Source of the DNA: Candidatus Saccharimonadota bacterium
GTDB taxonomy: Bacteria; Patescibacteriota; Saccharimonadia; Saccharimonadales; Saccharimonadaceae
Assembly: GCA_027493025.1 (NCBI GenBank)
Contig: JAPUDQ010000044.1
Coordinates: 1-34,051, forward strand
Length of the DNA: 34,051 nucleotides
Direction: 5' to 3'
Of this stretch, positions 23,056 to 32,140 are shown one piece after another. A program made the translations under genes and the position numbers. Under the pieces are notes generated by a model. The model worked only from the letters and a program-made list of their open reading frames with translations, did not search any database and was not told the DNA's origin. Position 1 is the stretch's first letter, and each line of letters opens with the position of its first letter.

Positions 23056-24519
23056 ATGCGCAAATCGATAGTTCGAGAGATTTTGTTGTATAAGTACCGA
23101 TATGGTATGAGTTTGTTACTCTTTGGTATTTGTCTGATGAGCCTACTGCTCCTTCGCAATGACTTAGCGCCGGGCGGGCTTTCGCTGGGTGACATGAATG
23201 CTGCCGCTCATAGCGCTGGATTAACATTGACACAACTTCATACGTCACCAATTGTCGATTTGCCATACCACCTCATCCAGAAAACATCTTTGCATTTTCT
23301 AGGCATAACAGAGTTTGCCGTTATTCTTCCTTCAATTATGTTTGCTATCGTTACGGGAGCAACCTTTCTTTTTATGGTATACCGTTGGTTTCAGCTTAAT
23401 GTCGCTCTCATTACCGGATTAATCTTTATTACCTCAGCAACATTCCTGTCTATTGGACGGAGCGGAGAACCCACTATCATGACAACCTTCTGGTTATCAA
23501 TTCTATTACTTGCCGCCACGAACGTTTTACACCCAGAAGGCAAAACACGCATCTGGCTTCTTATCGCCATACTTATTTTACCGCTCAGCCTCTATACGCC
23601 GCTTATGATATATCCACTAATTGCTACAGGCATTGCCGCACTACTTCACCCTCATGTTCGGTTTGCACTTCGTTCAATTAAACCAGTGGTATTTATTGTC
23701 GCCAGTCTATACATCGCTACCGCTCTTATTCCGCTCATCATGTCGTGTAGTGTCGATCCTACTCAGATTACCACACTATTAGGTTTGCCTTCTCAGCCCC
23801 TAACCATACAAGTAGTACTAGATAATGCACGGTTGGTTGGCGGGTCATTGTTTAATCTATGGGACGTAGCAATTGGAATTATCCCACAGCCGCTACTGGG
23901 CGCTGCCTCACTTATTATCGTTCTGCTTGGATTTTTGAAAACAGTAGAAGATAGATTTTCTGCCCGTGCGTATATGTTACTTATTTGGTCAGGACTGATG
24001 ATCCCATTGATTATTGTTAACCCAGATAAGCTGCTTATTTTTCTGATCCCTATTTATCTCTATTTGGCCATCGGTATAGAGACGCTTATCCGAGAATGGT
24101 ATCGATTATTTCCCGCGAACCCATATGCCCGACTCACCGGACTTATTCCTCTCGTGATTCTGCTTGGCGGTATTATGTATTCTAATGCAGTGCAATATTT
24201 TGGTGGTCATTTTTTTGGCACGCAAACTACTGTGTACTCGCAAGCCCTGCGACAAACAACCGCTCTCATTACATCACCGGCGTATAAAAATAAGCCTCTT
24301 ACGGTTATCGTTAAGCCAGAAGAAACGACATTTTTCAACCTATTATCAAAGCAGTATTCCAATATTATTGTAGCATCTCAGGCACCTTCCCCTGTAAGAA
24401 CAACGACGATTATTCATGATGGGGCAGTGATACCGACAGACTACAGACCGCCCATCATGATCGTGCCATCTCACCGGACAAACGAGCATCAAGTTGTACT
24501 TCGTATCTTTACCCCATAG
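23056..24519 (+). CDS. Polytopic membrane protein, GT-C/PMT-like
   Basis: A 487-residue integral membrane protein with about ten or eleven hydrophobic helices, from ILLYKYRYGMSLLLFGICL near the N-terminus to GLIPLVILLGGIMY near residue 370. A soluble C-terminal domain of about 110 residues follows. The layout, with a first extracytoplasmic loop containing DLPYHLIQKTS and later multi-helix bundles, resembles the GT-C glycosyltransferases related to protein mannosyltransferases, which use lipid-linked sugars. The loop lacks a clear catalytic DxD or DE pair, so the assignment is tentative. The start at 23056 is chosen from promoter position. Confidence 0.65.
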   Translation: MRKSIVREILLYKYRYGMSLLLFGICLMSLLLLRNDLAPGGLSLGDMNAAAHSAGLTLTQLHTSPIVDLPYHLIQKTSLHFLGITEFAVILPSIMFAIVTGATFLFMVYRWFQLNVALITGLIFITSATFLSIGRSGEPTIMTTFWLSILLLAATNVLHPEGKTRIWLLIAILILPLSLYTPLMIYPLIATGIAALLHPHVRFALRSIKPVVFIVASLYIATALIPLIMSCSVDPTQITTLLGLPSQPLTIQVVLDNARLVGGSLFNLWDVAIGIIPQPLLGAASLIIVLLGFLKTVEDRFSARAYMLLIWSGLMIPLIIVNPDKLLIFLIPIYLYLAIGIETLIREWYRLFPANPYARLTGLIPLVILLGGIMYSNAVQYFGGHFFGTQTTVYSQALRQTTALITSPAYKNKPLTVIVKPEETTFFNLLSKQYSNIIVASQAPSPVRTTTIIHDGAVIPTDYRPPIMIVPSHRTNEHQVVLRIFTP

Positions 24520-24564
24520 GTCTTTATTATCTAAGACGGTCTGGTACATACGTACGCTTCTCGG

Positions 24565-24570
24565 TATACT
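24565..24570 (+). promoter_or_regulatory. -10 element upstream of ybaB
   Basis: TATACT 38 bases before the ybaB ATG. Unlike the leaderless genes, this leader includes AAAGAGGAA as a ribosome site. The -35 region is weak. Confidence 0.45.
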
Positions 24571-24608
24571 AGAGTATAGCCTAATAATCTAAAGAGGAAC
24601 TGCCTACT

Positions 24609-24896
24609 ATGATGGATCAAGCAAAAATGATAATGCAGCTTAAAAAAGCTCAAAAAGAGCTTACAAAACTAGTTATTGAGGGAACGGCTGGTGATGGAGC
24701 AGTAGTGGTTTCTGTAACCGGTGAATTAAAAATCAAAAAAGTAACCATTGATCCTGAATATGTTGATTTGGACGATATTGGGGTATTGGAGCGCTGGATT
24801 GAACAAGCAACGCGTGAAGCAATGACAAAAGCCCAAGAAGTTGCTGCTGAAAAAATGAAGCCGCTCATGGGTGGTCTTGGCAGTCTGGGATTGTAA
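24609..24896 (+). CDS. ybaB: YbaB/EbfC nucleoid-associated protein
   Basis: A 95-residue YbaB-family DNA-binding protein. It has the N-terminal amphipathic helix (MIMQLKKAQKELTKLVIEG), a central beta sheet (VVVSVTGELKIKKVTIDPEY) and a C-terminal helix (VLERWIEQATREAMTKAQEVAAEKM). It is shorter at the N-terminus than the E. coli protein (109). The family binds DNA as a dimer and is commonly encoded next to recR and dnaX, as here, although dnaB and a membrane protein separate it from dnaX. The ribosome site is AAAGAGGAA; ATG 24612 is an equal alternative. Confidence 0.93.
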   Translation: MMDQAKMIMQLKKAQKELTKLVIEGTAGDGAVVVSVTGELKIKKVTIDPEYVDLDDIGVLERWIEQATREAMTKAQEVAAEKMKPLMGGLGSLGL

Positions 24897-24935
24897 TAAA
24901 ACATCAGGCGTTACACAAAGGTCAATCTATTATCA

Positions 24936-25541
24936 ATGCTTCCAACTGCTCTTCAACAATTGATTGATGCTCTCGGTATACTACCGGGAGTAGGACCTCG
25001 TAGTGCCGAACGATACGCCTATTATTTACTCAAAACTACAGATCGTAATCGCATAGAACTCAGCGAAACAATTGCCCATATTGCACGTGACGTGAAGCTT
25101 TGTCCCATTACCTACGCATTAATCGATGCGAAGGAAGAGGTATCGCCACTCTACAGCGACACAAACCGCAACAAACAAATCGTCGCTATCGTTGAAGAGC
25201 CACTTGACGTCATCGCGCTTGAAAAAACTGGCTTATTTAAAGGAACGTACCATGTGCTAGGAGGTGCCTTAAGTCCGCTCGATGGTATTGGCCCAGAGCA
25301 GCTACATATACCCGAACTTCTCGATCGGTTGAAGAATGACTCGGTTGAAGAAATTATTCTTGCTACAAATGCATCTGTCGAAGGTGAGTCAACTGCGCTT
25401 TACCTTCAAAAGCACATAGACGAAGCTGATATACCTATCAAAATTACTCGTCTTGCACGTGGTATCCCCGTGGGGGTCGACCTCGAATACGCCGACCAGA
25501 TCACCCTTAGTCATGCCCTAGAGGGTCGACAAACTCTCTAA
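24936..25541 (+). CDS. recR: Recombination protein RecR lacking the zinc-finger cysteines
   Basis: A 201-residue RecR. The N-terminal helix-hairpin-helix is ALGILPGVGPRSAERYAYYLL (residues 12-32), the Toprim domain begins IVAIVEEPLDVIALEKTG, and the end RLARGIPVGVDLEYADQITLSHALEGR is highly typical. The usual C4 zinc finger between them is degenerate: only Cys56 remains (LCPITYALIDAKEEVSPLY). RecR works with RecO/RecF to load RecA at gaps. The spacing of the nearest AAAGG to the ATG is long (14 bases), so it may rely on translation from ybaB, 39 bases upstream. Confidence 0.95.
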   Translation: MLPTALQQLIDALGILPGVGPRSAERYAYYLLKTTDRNRIELSETIAHIARDVKLCPITYALIDAKEEVSPLYSDTNRNKQIVAIVEEPLDVIALEKTGLFKGTYHVLGGALSPLDGIGPEQLHIPELLDRLKNDSVEEIILATNASVEGESTALYLQKHIDEADIPIKITRLARGIPVGVDLEYADQITLSHALEGRQTL

Positions 25542-25564
25542 AATGTCCTCTCAGCATACAGGCA

Positions 25565-25573
25565 TGTTACAAT
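25565..25573 (+). promoter_or_regulatory. Extended -10 promoter, leaderless start of the DHH gene
   Basis: TGTTACAAT with the hexamer at 25568-25573, eight bases before the ATG at 25582. Two upstream in-frame starts (25543 and 25564) would precede the predicted transcript. Confidence 0.55.
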
Positions 25574-25581
25574 ATACCTAC

Positions 25582-26595
25582 ATGTTTGATTCTGTAAAAT
25601 CACTAATCGAAGACGCTTTGCGCATTGTCATTATCCAACCAGAAAATCCTGATGCAGATAGCTTGGGAACATCAATTGCTCTTGAGGAACTCTTGAGTCC
25701 ACTCGGTAAAACAGTATCATTATTTTGCGCGATTGATATGCCAAAATACCTCCGCTACATCGATGGTTGGGATCGTGTCAGCCAGGACTGGTCCGGTCAA
25801 TATGACCTAGCTATTATTGTTGATACCGCAGCCGAGGCCTTACTTATAAAAACACTCGAGACACCCGGTGTTCGACATTTTTTCGAAACTCATCAAACCA
25901 TTATATTTGACCATCATGGCGATGAAGATGAGGCTGATAACGATTTGTCGTTTCCCCATACCTTCATTCTTGACAGTAAGGCTGCTGCGACTAGTGAAGT
26001 TATTTTTCGACTAGCCCAAGAGAGTCGTTGGGAGGTCACTTCATCGGCAGCAAATGGAATGCTTGCCTCGATCCTTGGCGACACCCTTGGACTTAGCACG
26101 CAGAGTGTTACAATCCGCACGTTCGAAACCGTTACGGCGTTAATGCGGTACGGTGCTCATCCAGCAAACATCGATCAGAAACGACGTGAGTATATGAAAA
26201 AGCCGGCCGACATCCTAACCTACAAGGGCGAGTTAATTAAACGAATTGAATATCACTGTGACGGACACCTTGCGACCGTCCACATTCCATGGGAAGATAT
26301 TGCGCAGTACTCCGACCGCTACAATCCGAGTGTCTTGGTGCTTGATGAGATGCGCTTGGTTGAGGGTGTCGAGGTGGCAATTGCTATCAAAACATATCCA
26401 GACGGCAAACTAACTGGCAAGATACGCAGCAACCTCCCGATTAGCGACCACATTGCAGGTTATTTCGGCGGTGGAGGGCATTCGTATAGCGCGGGCTATA
26501 AAATTCATGAACCATATCAGTCAGCCCTCAATGAACTTATTACAGTCTGCGACAAAATTCTGAAAGACGTTATTCGGCATGATAAAACTACATAA
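25582..26595 (+). CDS. DHH-family phosphoesterase (NrnA-like)
   Basis: A 337-residue protein of the DHH/DHHA1 family (nanoRNase, pAp phosphatase or cyclic-dinucleotide hydrolase relatives). It has motif I NPDADSLGTS (22-31), motif II Asp81 in IIVDTA, the DHH triad 110-112 in IIFDHHGDED, motif IV ILGDTLG, and the DHHA1 substrate motif GGGGHSYSAGY near the C-terminus. The histidine that normally precedes NPDAD in motif I is replaced (IIQPENPDAD), so one metal ligand seems absent. The start at 25582 is chosen from promoter position and family alignment. It overlaps cysS by 17 bases. Confidence 0.9.
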   Translation: MFDSVKSLIEDALRIVIIQPENPDADSLGTSIALEELLSPLGKTVSLFCAIDMPKYLRYIDGWDRVSQDWSGQYDLAIIVDTAAEALLIKTLETPGVRHFFETHQTIIFDHHGDEDEADNDLSFPHTFILDSKAAATSEVIFRLAQESRWEVTSSAANGMLASILGDTLGLSTQSVTIRTFETVTALMRYGAHPANIDQKRREYMKKPADILTYKGELIKRIEYHCDGHLATVHIPWEDIAQYSDRYNPSVLVLDEMRLVEGVEVAIAIKTYPDGKLTGKIRSNLPISDHIAGYFGGGGHSYSAGYKIHEPYQSALNELITVCDKILKDVIRHDKTT

Positions 26596-28012
26596 CACAC
26601 TAACGGACACTCGCGATATCTTTACGCCACTCCAGAATTCATCGGTTTCTCTTTATACATGCGGCCCCACTGTTTATAGCGAACCTCATATTGGTAATTG
26701 GGTTGCCTTTATCCGTTGGGACACGCTGGTACGAACGCTACGATCCTCTGGCTATAGCGTTAATCGAGTTATGAATATTACTGATGTTGGACACCTCGTA
26801 AGTGATGGAGATGAGGGTGAAGATAAGATACAAAAAGGTGCTCGTCGCGAAGGCATAACTGCTTGGGAGATTGCCGAGCGCTACACAGAACGTTTTCTTG
26901 ATGGCATGGAGGCTTTAAACCTTTTACCACCGGAGCACCTCACCAAAGCTACCGAACATATCGGTATTCAGATTGAGCTCGTCCAAACCCTAGAGGCAAA
27001 AGGCTATACCTATCGGATCGATGACGGAATCTACTTTGATACTGCAAAATTTCCGACATACGCTGATTTTGCTCATCTAAAACTCGATGCTCTTCAAGCG
27101 GGTGCTCGTGTCGAATATAATCGTCAAAAACAAAATCCAAGTGATTTTGCTCTCTGGAAATTCAGCAACCCAGCCGAAAAACGCGATATGGAATGGGAAA
27201 GTCCGTGGGGAAAAGGCTTTCCGGGATGGCATCTTGAGTGTAGTGCTATGGCGATGCACTATTTGGGTACAAGCATCGACATTCATTGTGGTGGTATCGA
27301 TCATATTCCGGTACATCATACAAATGAAATCGCCCAATCTGAAGCAGCCACCGGACAACGATTTGCAAACTACTGGCTACATTGCAATCATCTACTCAGC
27401 AACGGCACAAAGCTAAGTAAAAGCTTGGGTAATAGTTACACGTTGCGGCAGCTTGCAGAAAAGGGGTTCTCACCGATGGACTTTCGATTGTTTATTCTAC
27501 AGAGTCATTATCGTACTGAGACAAACTTTACTTGGGACAACCTTACTGCTGCACGCAATCGCCTAGAACGATGGCGAACGATAGCGTGTCTACGCTGGCA
27601 GGTAAATGACACCCTTGTCAATGATGATGACAAAGACTCCAGACATGATAGTAATGGTGCCATTCTCGCCGCTCCTCATGCTGCTATGGAGGCTTTCGAA
27701 GATGACCTTAATACACCGCAAGCACTTAGTAAAATCGATGCCGTATTTGACCTCGTTGAGTTAACCGATCCTTCTCACATCCAACATAGTGCATTAACTG
27801 CGCTCATTGTATGGATTGATGAACTACTTGGCTTGCGGCTACAAGAAACGACTCCAGATATATCTCACGAGCAAAAACAATCTATATTTCGACGAACGCA
27901 AGCCCGTATCAACAAAGATTGGCAACAAAGCGATAGTATTCGAGATGAGCTTGCCGCACAAGGAATATATATTCGCGACACCTTGTCAAAAACAATTTGG
28001 TATCGAAAATAA
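26579..28012 (+). CDS. cysS: Cysteinyl-tRNA synthetase
   Basis: A 477-residue CysRS of normal length. It has the zinc ligands Cys28 (LYTCGPTVYSEPHIGN), Cys221 (WHLECSAMAM), His246 and Glu250. The HIGH variant is PHIGN at 36-40 and the KMSKS variant is KLSKS at 278-282. The C-terminal anticodon-binding domain is complete and ends TLSKTIWYRK, the usual editing-free end. It charges tRNA-Cys. It begins inside the DHH gene and has no clear Shine-Dalgarno, so it is probably coupled to it. It converges with the AI-2E gene with one base between stops. Confidence 0.98.
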   Translation: MIKLHNTLTDTRDIFTPLQNSSVSLYTCGPTVYSEPHIGNWVAFIRWDTLVRTLRSSGYSVNRVMNITDVGHLVSDGDEGEDKIQKGARREGITAWEIAERYTERFLDGMEALNLLPPEHLTKATEHIGIQIELVQTLEAKGYTYRIDDGIYFDTAKFPTYADFAHLKLDALQAGARVEYNRQKQNPSDFALWKFSNPAEKRDMEWESPWGKGFPGWHLECSAMAMHYLGTSIDIHCGGIDHIPVHHTNEIAQSEAATGQRFANYWLHCNHLLSNGTKLSKSLGNSYTLRQLAEKGFSPMDFRLFILQSHYRTETNFTWDNLTAARNRLERWRTIACLRWQVNDTLVNDDDKDSRHDSNGAILAAPHAAMEAFEDDLNTPQALSKIDAVFDLVELTDPSHIQHSALTALIVWIDELLGLRLQETTPDISHEQKQSIFRRTQARINKDWQQSDSIRDELAAQGIYIRDTLSKTIWYRK

Positions 28013-28013
28013 T

Positions 28014-29144
28014 CTACGATTTTAATTTTGCGGCAATCTTTGCCACGGGATTTTTCTCAGAGACTTCTTCTCGTTCCTTCTTGGCATGTTCAAGATAATC
28101 AACCATAAGCACTCGGATACAACCAGCAAGTGGAATTGAAATAAGCCCACCCAACAAGCCGAAGAGTTCTACGCCGATCAAAATAGCGACAAGTACGGAA
28201 AGAGCAGACAGTTCAACTTTTTTAGACTGAATCGCTGGGGAGATAAAATTATTTTCAATCTGCTGATAAATAATAAAGTATACCAAGAAGATAATAGCCG
28301 CAGTCGTGTTATTCAGTAGTAATACGAGGGCAATTAAGATAGCTCCGATCGTAGCGCCCACCATGGGGATAAGGCCTGTGAAGAAAACGATCGTCGCTAG
28401 TGGCAACGCAAGGTTGCTTGGCAACGAAAAGAACATACTGAGAAGCAAGATAGTGAGTAACGTACCTGATGCCGCAATAAGCGCCACGAGCATTTGCCCG
28501 TTTACATAGCCCACAACAACCTTATACATCTTGTAGACGACTTGTTTATGACGTTTGAGACGCGCAGGATCTTGATATAATCCCCAGATACGATCCATCC
28601 AAAGCGGACCTTCGATAAGCATCAAAAAAGTTAGCACCAAAACAAAAATCGTCGTTAATGCACCATTAAATACAGAAGCCACACCATTAACGAGCGTTGT
28701 GCCAATACCATTTGCTACAGACGACGCTTGATTTTTAGCACTTTCAATACTAGAGTTTAACTGCTCTTCCAGGCCATAACGTTTTACAAAATCATTCACC
28801 ATATGCCGTTGACTGCTTACCTGATCGATGATTTGCGGGACTGTTTGGGCAAACTTTGATGACTGTTCAATGACCGGCGGAACTACCAAAAACAACATTG
28901 TACCCAAAATCGTTATCACGAGCAGATACGATAGTGCGGTGCCACCAATTCGAGATTTTTGTGGTAAATGATGTGCTATATAGGAGACGGGAGGATTTAA
29001 CGCAAGCGCGAGAAAAAGGGATATACCTACAAGGGTCAACGGCTGACGCGCCTTGATAACCAAAAATATAGCGAGAACAAACGCTAAAGCAACTAAGCCA
29101 AATCGGATGAAAATTTTTGTATCGAGATCAATGCGAATTTTCAT
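28014..29144 (-). CDS. AI-2E family permease
   Basis: A 376-residue polytopic membrane protein with the AI-2E/UPF0118 pattern: two or three N-terminal helices, a long central region (about 75-145) likely outside or peripheral, and C-terminal helices with the typical GLIPMVGATIGAILIAL and a closing PLAGCIRVLMVDYLEH. Members export autoinducer-2-like molecules, act in Na+/H+ exchange, or have unknown cargo, so the substrate is open. The ATG at 29144 is preferred because CATACT lies six bases upstream; in-frame upstream starts at 29159 and 29171 remain possible. The charged tail ends KIAAKLKS. Confidence 0.88.
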   Translation of the reverse strand: MKIRIDLDTKIFIRFGLVALAFVLAIFLVIKARQPLTLVGISLFLALALNPPVSYIAHHLPQKSRIGGTALSYLLVITILGTMLFLVVPPVIEQSSKFAQTVPQIIDQVSSQRHMVNDFVKRYGLEEQLNSSIESAKNQASSVANGIGTTLVNGVASVFNGALTTIFVLVLTFLMLIEGPLWMDRIWGLYQDPARLKRHKQVVYKMYKVVVGYVNGQMLVALIAASGTLLTILLLSMFFSLPSNLALPLATIVFFTGLIPMVGATIGAILIALVLLLNNTTAAIIFLVYFIIYQQIENNFISPAIQSKKVELSALSVLVAILIGVELFGLLGGLISIPLAGCIRVLMVDYLEHAKKEREEVSEKNPVAKIAAKLKS

Positions 29145-29192
29145 ACCATCAGTATGCATGACCGCTGACAAAAACGCAACAAGCTATCCTGT

Positions 29193-29200
29193 GCTATACT
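29193..29200 (+). promoter_or_regulatory. Extended -10 promoter, leaderless start of the ABC operon
   Basis: TGCTATACT with the hexamer at 29195-29200, eight bases before the ATG at 29209. No -35 element and no ribosome-binding site are visible. Confidence 0.65.
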
Positions 29201-29208
29201 CATAGTCA

Positions 29209-29940
29209 ATGAAAGATAGCATTATATCCATACAGGACTTTATCATGAAGTTTGGCGATACAACGGTTATTGACGGTTTATCGTTTGATGTTAAACGGGG
29301 CGAAACGTTTGGTCTCCTTGGTAGTAATGGTTCGGGAAAAACAACCACAATCCGTGCCTTACTCGGCATCTACAAAGTCAGTGGGGGCCAGCTCCATATC
29401 AATAGGCGAGCCTATCGTGTTGATAGCGGCATTCGACTCGGTTACTTACCAGAAGAACGCGGTTTATATAAAAAAGAAACAGTGATCGATATCATGACAT
29501 ACTTTGGAAGACTTAAAGGTATGGAGGCTACGCGGGCTCGTGAAGAGAGTATGTCATATTTACGTCGAGTTCAGTTGAATGATAAGGCGACTACCCGACT
29601 CGACAAATTATCAGGTGGACAACAGCAAAAAGTTCAGCTCGGGATTACCATTCTTAACGACCCGGAACTCTTAATTCTTGACGAGCCAACAAAGGGCTTC
29701 GATCCCGTAAACCGACGACTACTCATGAATATTATTGAGGAACATCAACAAAAAGGCGCAACCGTTGTTTTTGTCACCCACCAAATGGAAGAAGTGGAAC
29801 GTCTCTGCGACCGGATTATTCTTCTCAAAAACGGTAAGGCCGTTGCCTATGGTACCGTTTCTGAGGTCCGTAAACAACATGACGATAACAACCTCGATGA
29901 TATATTCGTGAAATTATATGGAGATGAAAATAATGAATAA
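29209..29940 (+). CDS. ABC transporter ATP-binding protein (NatA-like)
   Basis: A 243-residue nucleotide-binding protein. It has Walker A GLLGSNGSGKTTT at about 35-47, a Q-loop region GYLPEERGLYKKE, the signature LSGGQQQKVQLG, Walker B LLILDEPTKGFDP and the H-loop FVTHQMEE. The GYLPEERGLY stretch is typical of NatA-like exporters. It powers the permease encoded next. It appears leaderless (TATACT eight bases before the ATG). The end overlaps the permease start. Confidence 0.95.
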   Translation: MKDSIISIQDFIMKFGDTTVIDGLSFDVKRGETFGLLGSNGSGKTTTIRALLGIYKVSGGQLHINRRAYRVDSGIRLGYLPEERGLYKKETVIDIMTYFGRLKGMEATRAREESMSYLRRVQLNDKATTRLDKLSGGQQQKVQLGITILNDPELLILDEPTKGFDPVNRRLLMNIIEEHQQKGATVVFVTHQMEEVERLCDRIILLKNGKAVAYGTVSEVRKQHDDNNLDDIFVKLYGDENNE

Positions 29941-31150
29941 TATGCACAATCTCTCAACGGTCATTCAGTTCGAGATCACTAGAACTCTCAAAAAGAAAAG
30001 TTTTTGGATTATGGCACTGCTTTTTCCGCTTATGCTCGCAGGAATTTTTGGCATCATTTTTTTCTCAAACAAAGCAACTGCTGATGCCGCCAAAGAAATG
30101 GAAAAACAAAAATTTTCAATCATCTATATGGATGAAGCCAACAAGATTAATCCTGGGATGGCCTCAGCGCTTGGAGCGACTCGTGTCACCGACAAACAGG
30201 CCGGCATCGACAACGTGCAATCAGGAACGGTGGACAGTTTTTTCTACTATCCAGATTCACTAAACACGTCACAAATAGAGGTTTATGGCAAGGAGGTTGG
30301 AATTTTTGACAATGGTCGATACGGTGGGGTAGCAAAAGTCCTTCTTGAGCAGTCTGCGGCAAGCACGGTCGATGCAAATACACGAGCAGTACTTCAAAAA
30401 ACCGTTTCATACAATACAACTATCTATAAAGAAGGACAGGTCTATGACGGCTTTAAGCAACTCATTGCGCCAGGTGTATTTCTCGTTCTGTTCTATATCC
30501 TGATTGCCATGTTTAGCAACCAGATGCTCACCAGTACAACCGAAGAAAAAGAGAATCGAGTGATCGAGATGATTCTCACTACTATCGAAGCCAAGACACT
30601 TATTGTTGGGAAGATTATTTCATTGATGATGCTTTCTATCATTCAGATGCTTCTTATTCTCCTACCGAGCATTCTTGGATACATCTTATTCCATGACAAA
30701 CTATCCCTACCAATTATTGACCTTAGCTCAATTCCGCTTGATCCTTCGCGCATCTTTATAGGCTTCTTGATATTTGCCCTCAGCTACAGCCTCTTTACTG
30801 GTCTCCTTGTCATGATTGGAGCAGCCACTCCAACGGCCAAAGAAGCCGGTAGTTTCTTTGGTGTCATTATGATGCTGATTTTTGGTCCTCTCTATGCAGC
30901 GCCTCTGTTTATTTCTGCGCCGCATTCACCACTTGTACAATTTTTGTCTTATTTTCCATTGACTGCACCCATCCCACTTTTGCTTCGAAATGCAGTGGGC
31001 AATTTAACAACTATTGAAGCTTGGATCTCTATAGCTATTTTGGCAGTAACGGCAGCAGGAGTTATAAAAGTTGCGGTTCAAGTATTTCGATACGGCGCTC
31101 TTGAGTATTCTCGCAGATTATCGTTGAAAGAAATTTTTGGCGCAAAATAG
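29933..31150 (+). CDS. ABC-2 type permease (NatB-like)
   Basis: A 405-residue permease. One N-terminal helix (WIMALLFPLMLAGIFGIIFF, about 24-43) is followed by a large extracytoplasmic region (about 45-175) and then five or six C-terminal helices. The cytoplasmic motif TTEEKENRVIEMILTTIEAKTLIVGKII is the ABC-2/NatB signature. With the ATPase it probably exports sodium or a drug or peptide; the cargo is not fixed by sequence. The start at 29933 follows GGAGATG with normal spacing and overlaps the ATPase gene by 8 bases. Confidence 0.92.
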   Translation: MNNMHNLSTVIQFEITRTLKKKSFWIMALLFPLMLAGIFGIIFFSNKATADAAKEMEKQKFSIIYMDEANKINPGMASALGATRVTDKQAGIDNVQSGTVDSFFYYPDSLNTSQIEVYGKEVGIFDNGRYGGVAKVLLEQSAASTVDANTRAVLQKTVSYNTTIYKEGQVYDGFKQLIAPGVFLVLFYILIAMFSNQMLTSTTEEKENRVIEMILTTIEAKTLIVGKIISLMMLSIIQMLLILLPSILGYILFHDKLSLPIIDLSSIPLDPSRIFIGFLIFALSYSLFTGLLVMIGAATPTAKEAGSFFGVIMMLIFGPLYAAPLFISAPHSPLVQFLSYFPLTAPIPLLLRNAVGNLTTIEAWISIAILAVTAAGVIKVAVQVFRYGALEYSRRLSLKEIFGAK

Positions 31151-31167
31151 ATATTTTATCTGTATTA

Positions 31168-31196
31168 TTGCATATTTGTAAAATCTATGCTATAAT
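31168..31196 (+). promoter_or_regulatory. Promoter of the DUF922 gene
   Basis: TTGCAT at 31168-31173, a 17-base spacer ending in TGC, and TATAAT at 31191-31196. A leader of about 20 bases with AAAGGGAG precedes the ATG at 31224. Confidence 0.75.
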
Positions 31197-31223
31197 ATCC
31201 ATATTCCACTAACAAAGGGAGCT

Positions 31224-32096
31224 ATGGATATTTATTCTGTGGGCACTATGCGCCAAACAGCGCGCATGTCAAAGTCACACCCGACTCTATCTACTGTTGC
31301 ACGCTCAGTTATTGGGCTGTTGTGTATCGTAATGGGGTTTATTGCTAGTTATGTGACCACCGCTAATATTACTCCTATACGTAACGCTATATCAGAAACC
31401 GCTACAAAAAGTGCGTCGCTTGCGGCATCAGTTGGAACAACTCCTGTAGCAGCTGCAACACCGGCTACACAACCTCCTGAAGATACAGTGAGAACCTCCA
31501 TACCCCCCAAACCATCTCAACCTGCAACCATAGCGCCAACAGCAATCTGTCAAACTACGCCGTATACAAATCAGCCTACGCTTGATATTAATCCTAATAG
31601 GGAAGGACTTATAAAACAAATAGATAGTCCGGTTTATTATCAAACTTCTAGTGCATCGACGTTTGCCGATACCTATGCAAACCTTACTGCCTGCGCCAAA
31701 CAACAGCCTGGACTCAATGGGTATCACGCAGCCACATCGTATACGATAAAATGGGCTTACGCTATACAAGAGACTAGCAGCCAACAGTGCGTAATACGCC
31801 GTGCTACCATCGGTATACGGGTCACCCAACTTTTACCTGACATCGAAACGAACTCTATGTCCGAGCCAGTACGCAGCCAATGGCGGCAAAAAGCCGCTCA
31901 ACTTGCAGCCCATGAGAATGAACACACGGCTATCGATGTTGGCTATGCGGAACGTCTTTATGAATCCCTCCGTACACTATCCGGAGATTGTAACTCCATT
32001 GGCATGGTCGCTAACGCGCATATCCAGTCAACACTATGGGCAATTGAAACGGCAAATATCCACCTTGATGAACGGTCTGCTCACGGCACTCTCTAG
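31224..32096 (+). CDS. DUF922 family putative secreted or anchored zinc protease
   Basis: A 290-residue protein. A membrane helix or signal anchor (SVIGLLCIVMGFIASYV, about 28-44) leads to an Ala/Pro/Thr-rich linker (about 60-105) and a C-terminal DUF922-like domain. That domain ends with the metal motif HENEH (230-234) in AAHENEHTAIDVGYAERLYESL, the HExxH of the family. A Cys-containing beta region (ACAKQ ... QQCVIRR) precedes it. DUF922 proteins are predicted metalloproteases, not well studied. It should sit outside the membrane. The promoter is its own; no partner gene is obvious. Confidence 0.82.
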   Translation: MDIYSVGTMRQTARMSKSHPTLSTVARSVIGLLCIVMGFIASYVTTANITPIRNAISETATKSASLAASVGTTPVAAATPATQPPEDTVRTSIPPKPSQPATIAPTAICQTTPYTNQPTLDINPNREGLIKQIDSPVYYQTSSASTFADTYANLTACAKQQPGLNGYHAATSYTIKWAYAIQETSSQQCVIRRATIGIRVTQLLPDIETNSMSEPVRSQWRQKAAQLAAHENEHTAIDVGYAERLYESLRTLSGDCNSIGMVANAHIQSTLWAIETANIHLDERSAHGTL

Positions 32097-32140
32097 ACAT
32101 GAGAAAGATTACTGACATTGCCACCCTCGTACGTTTCAGT

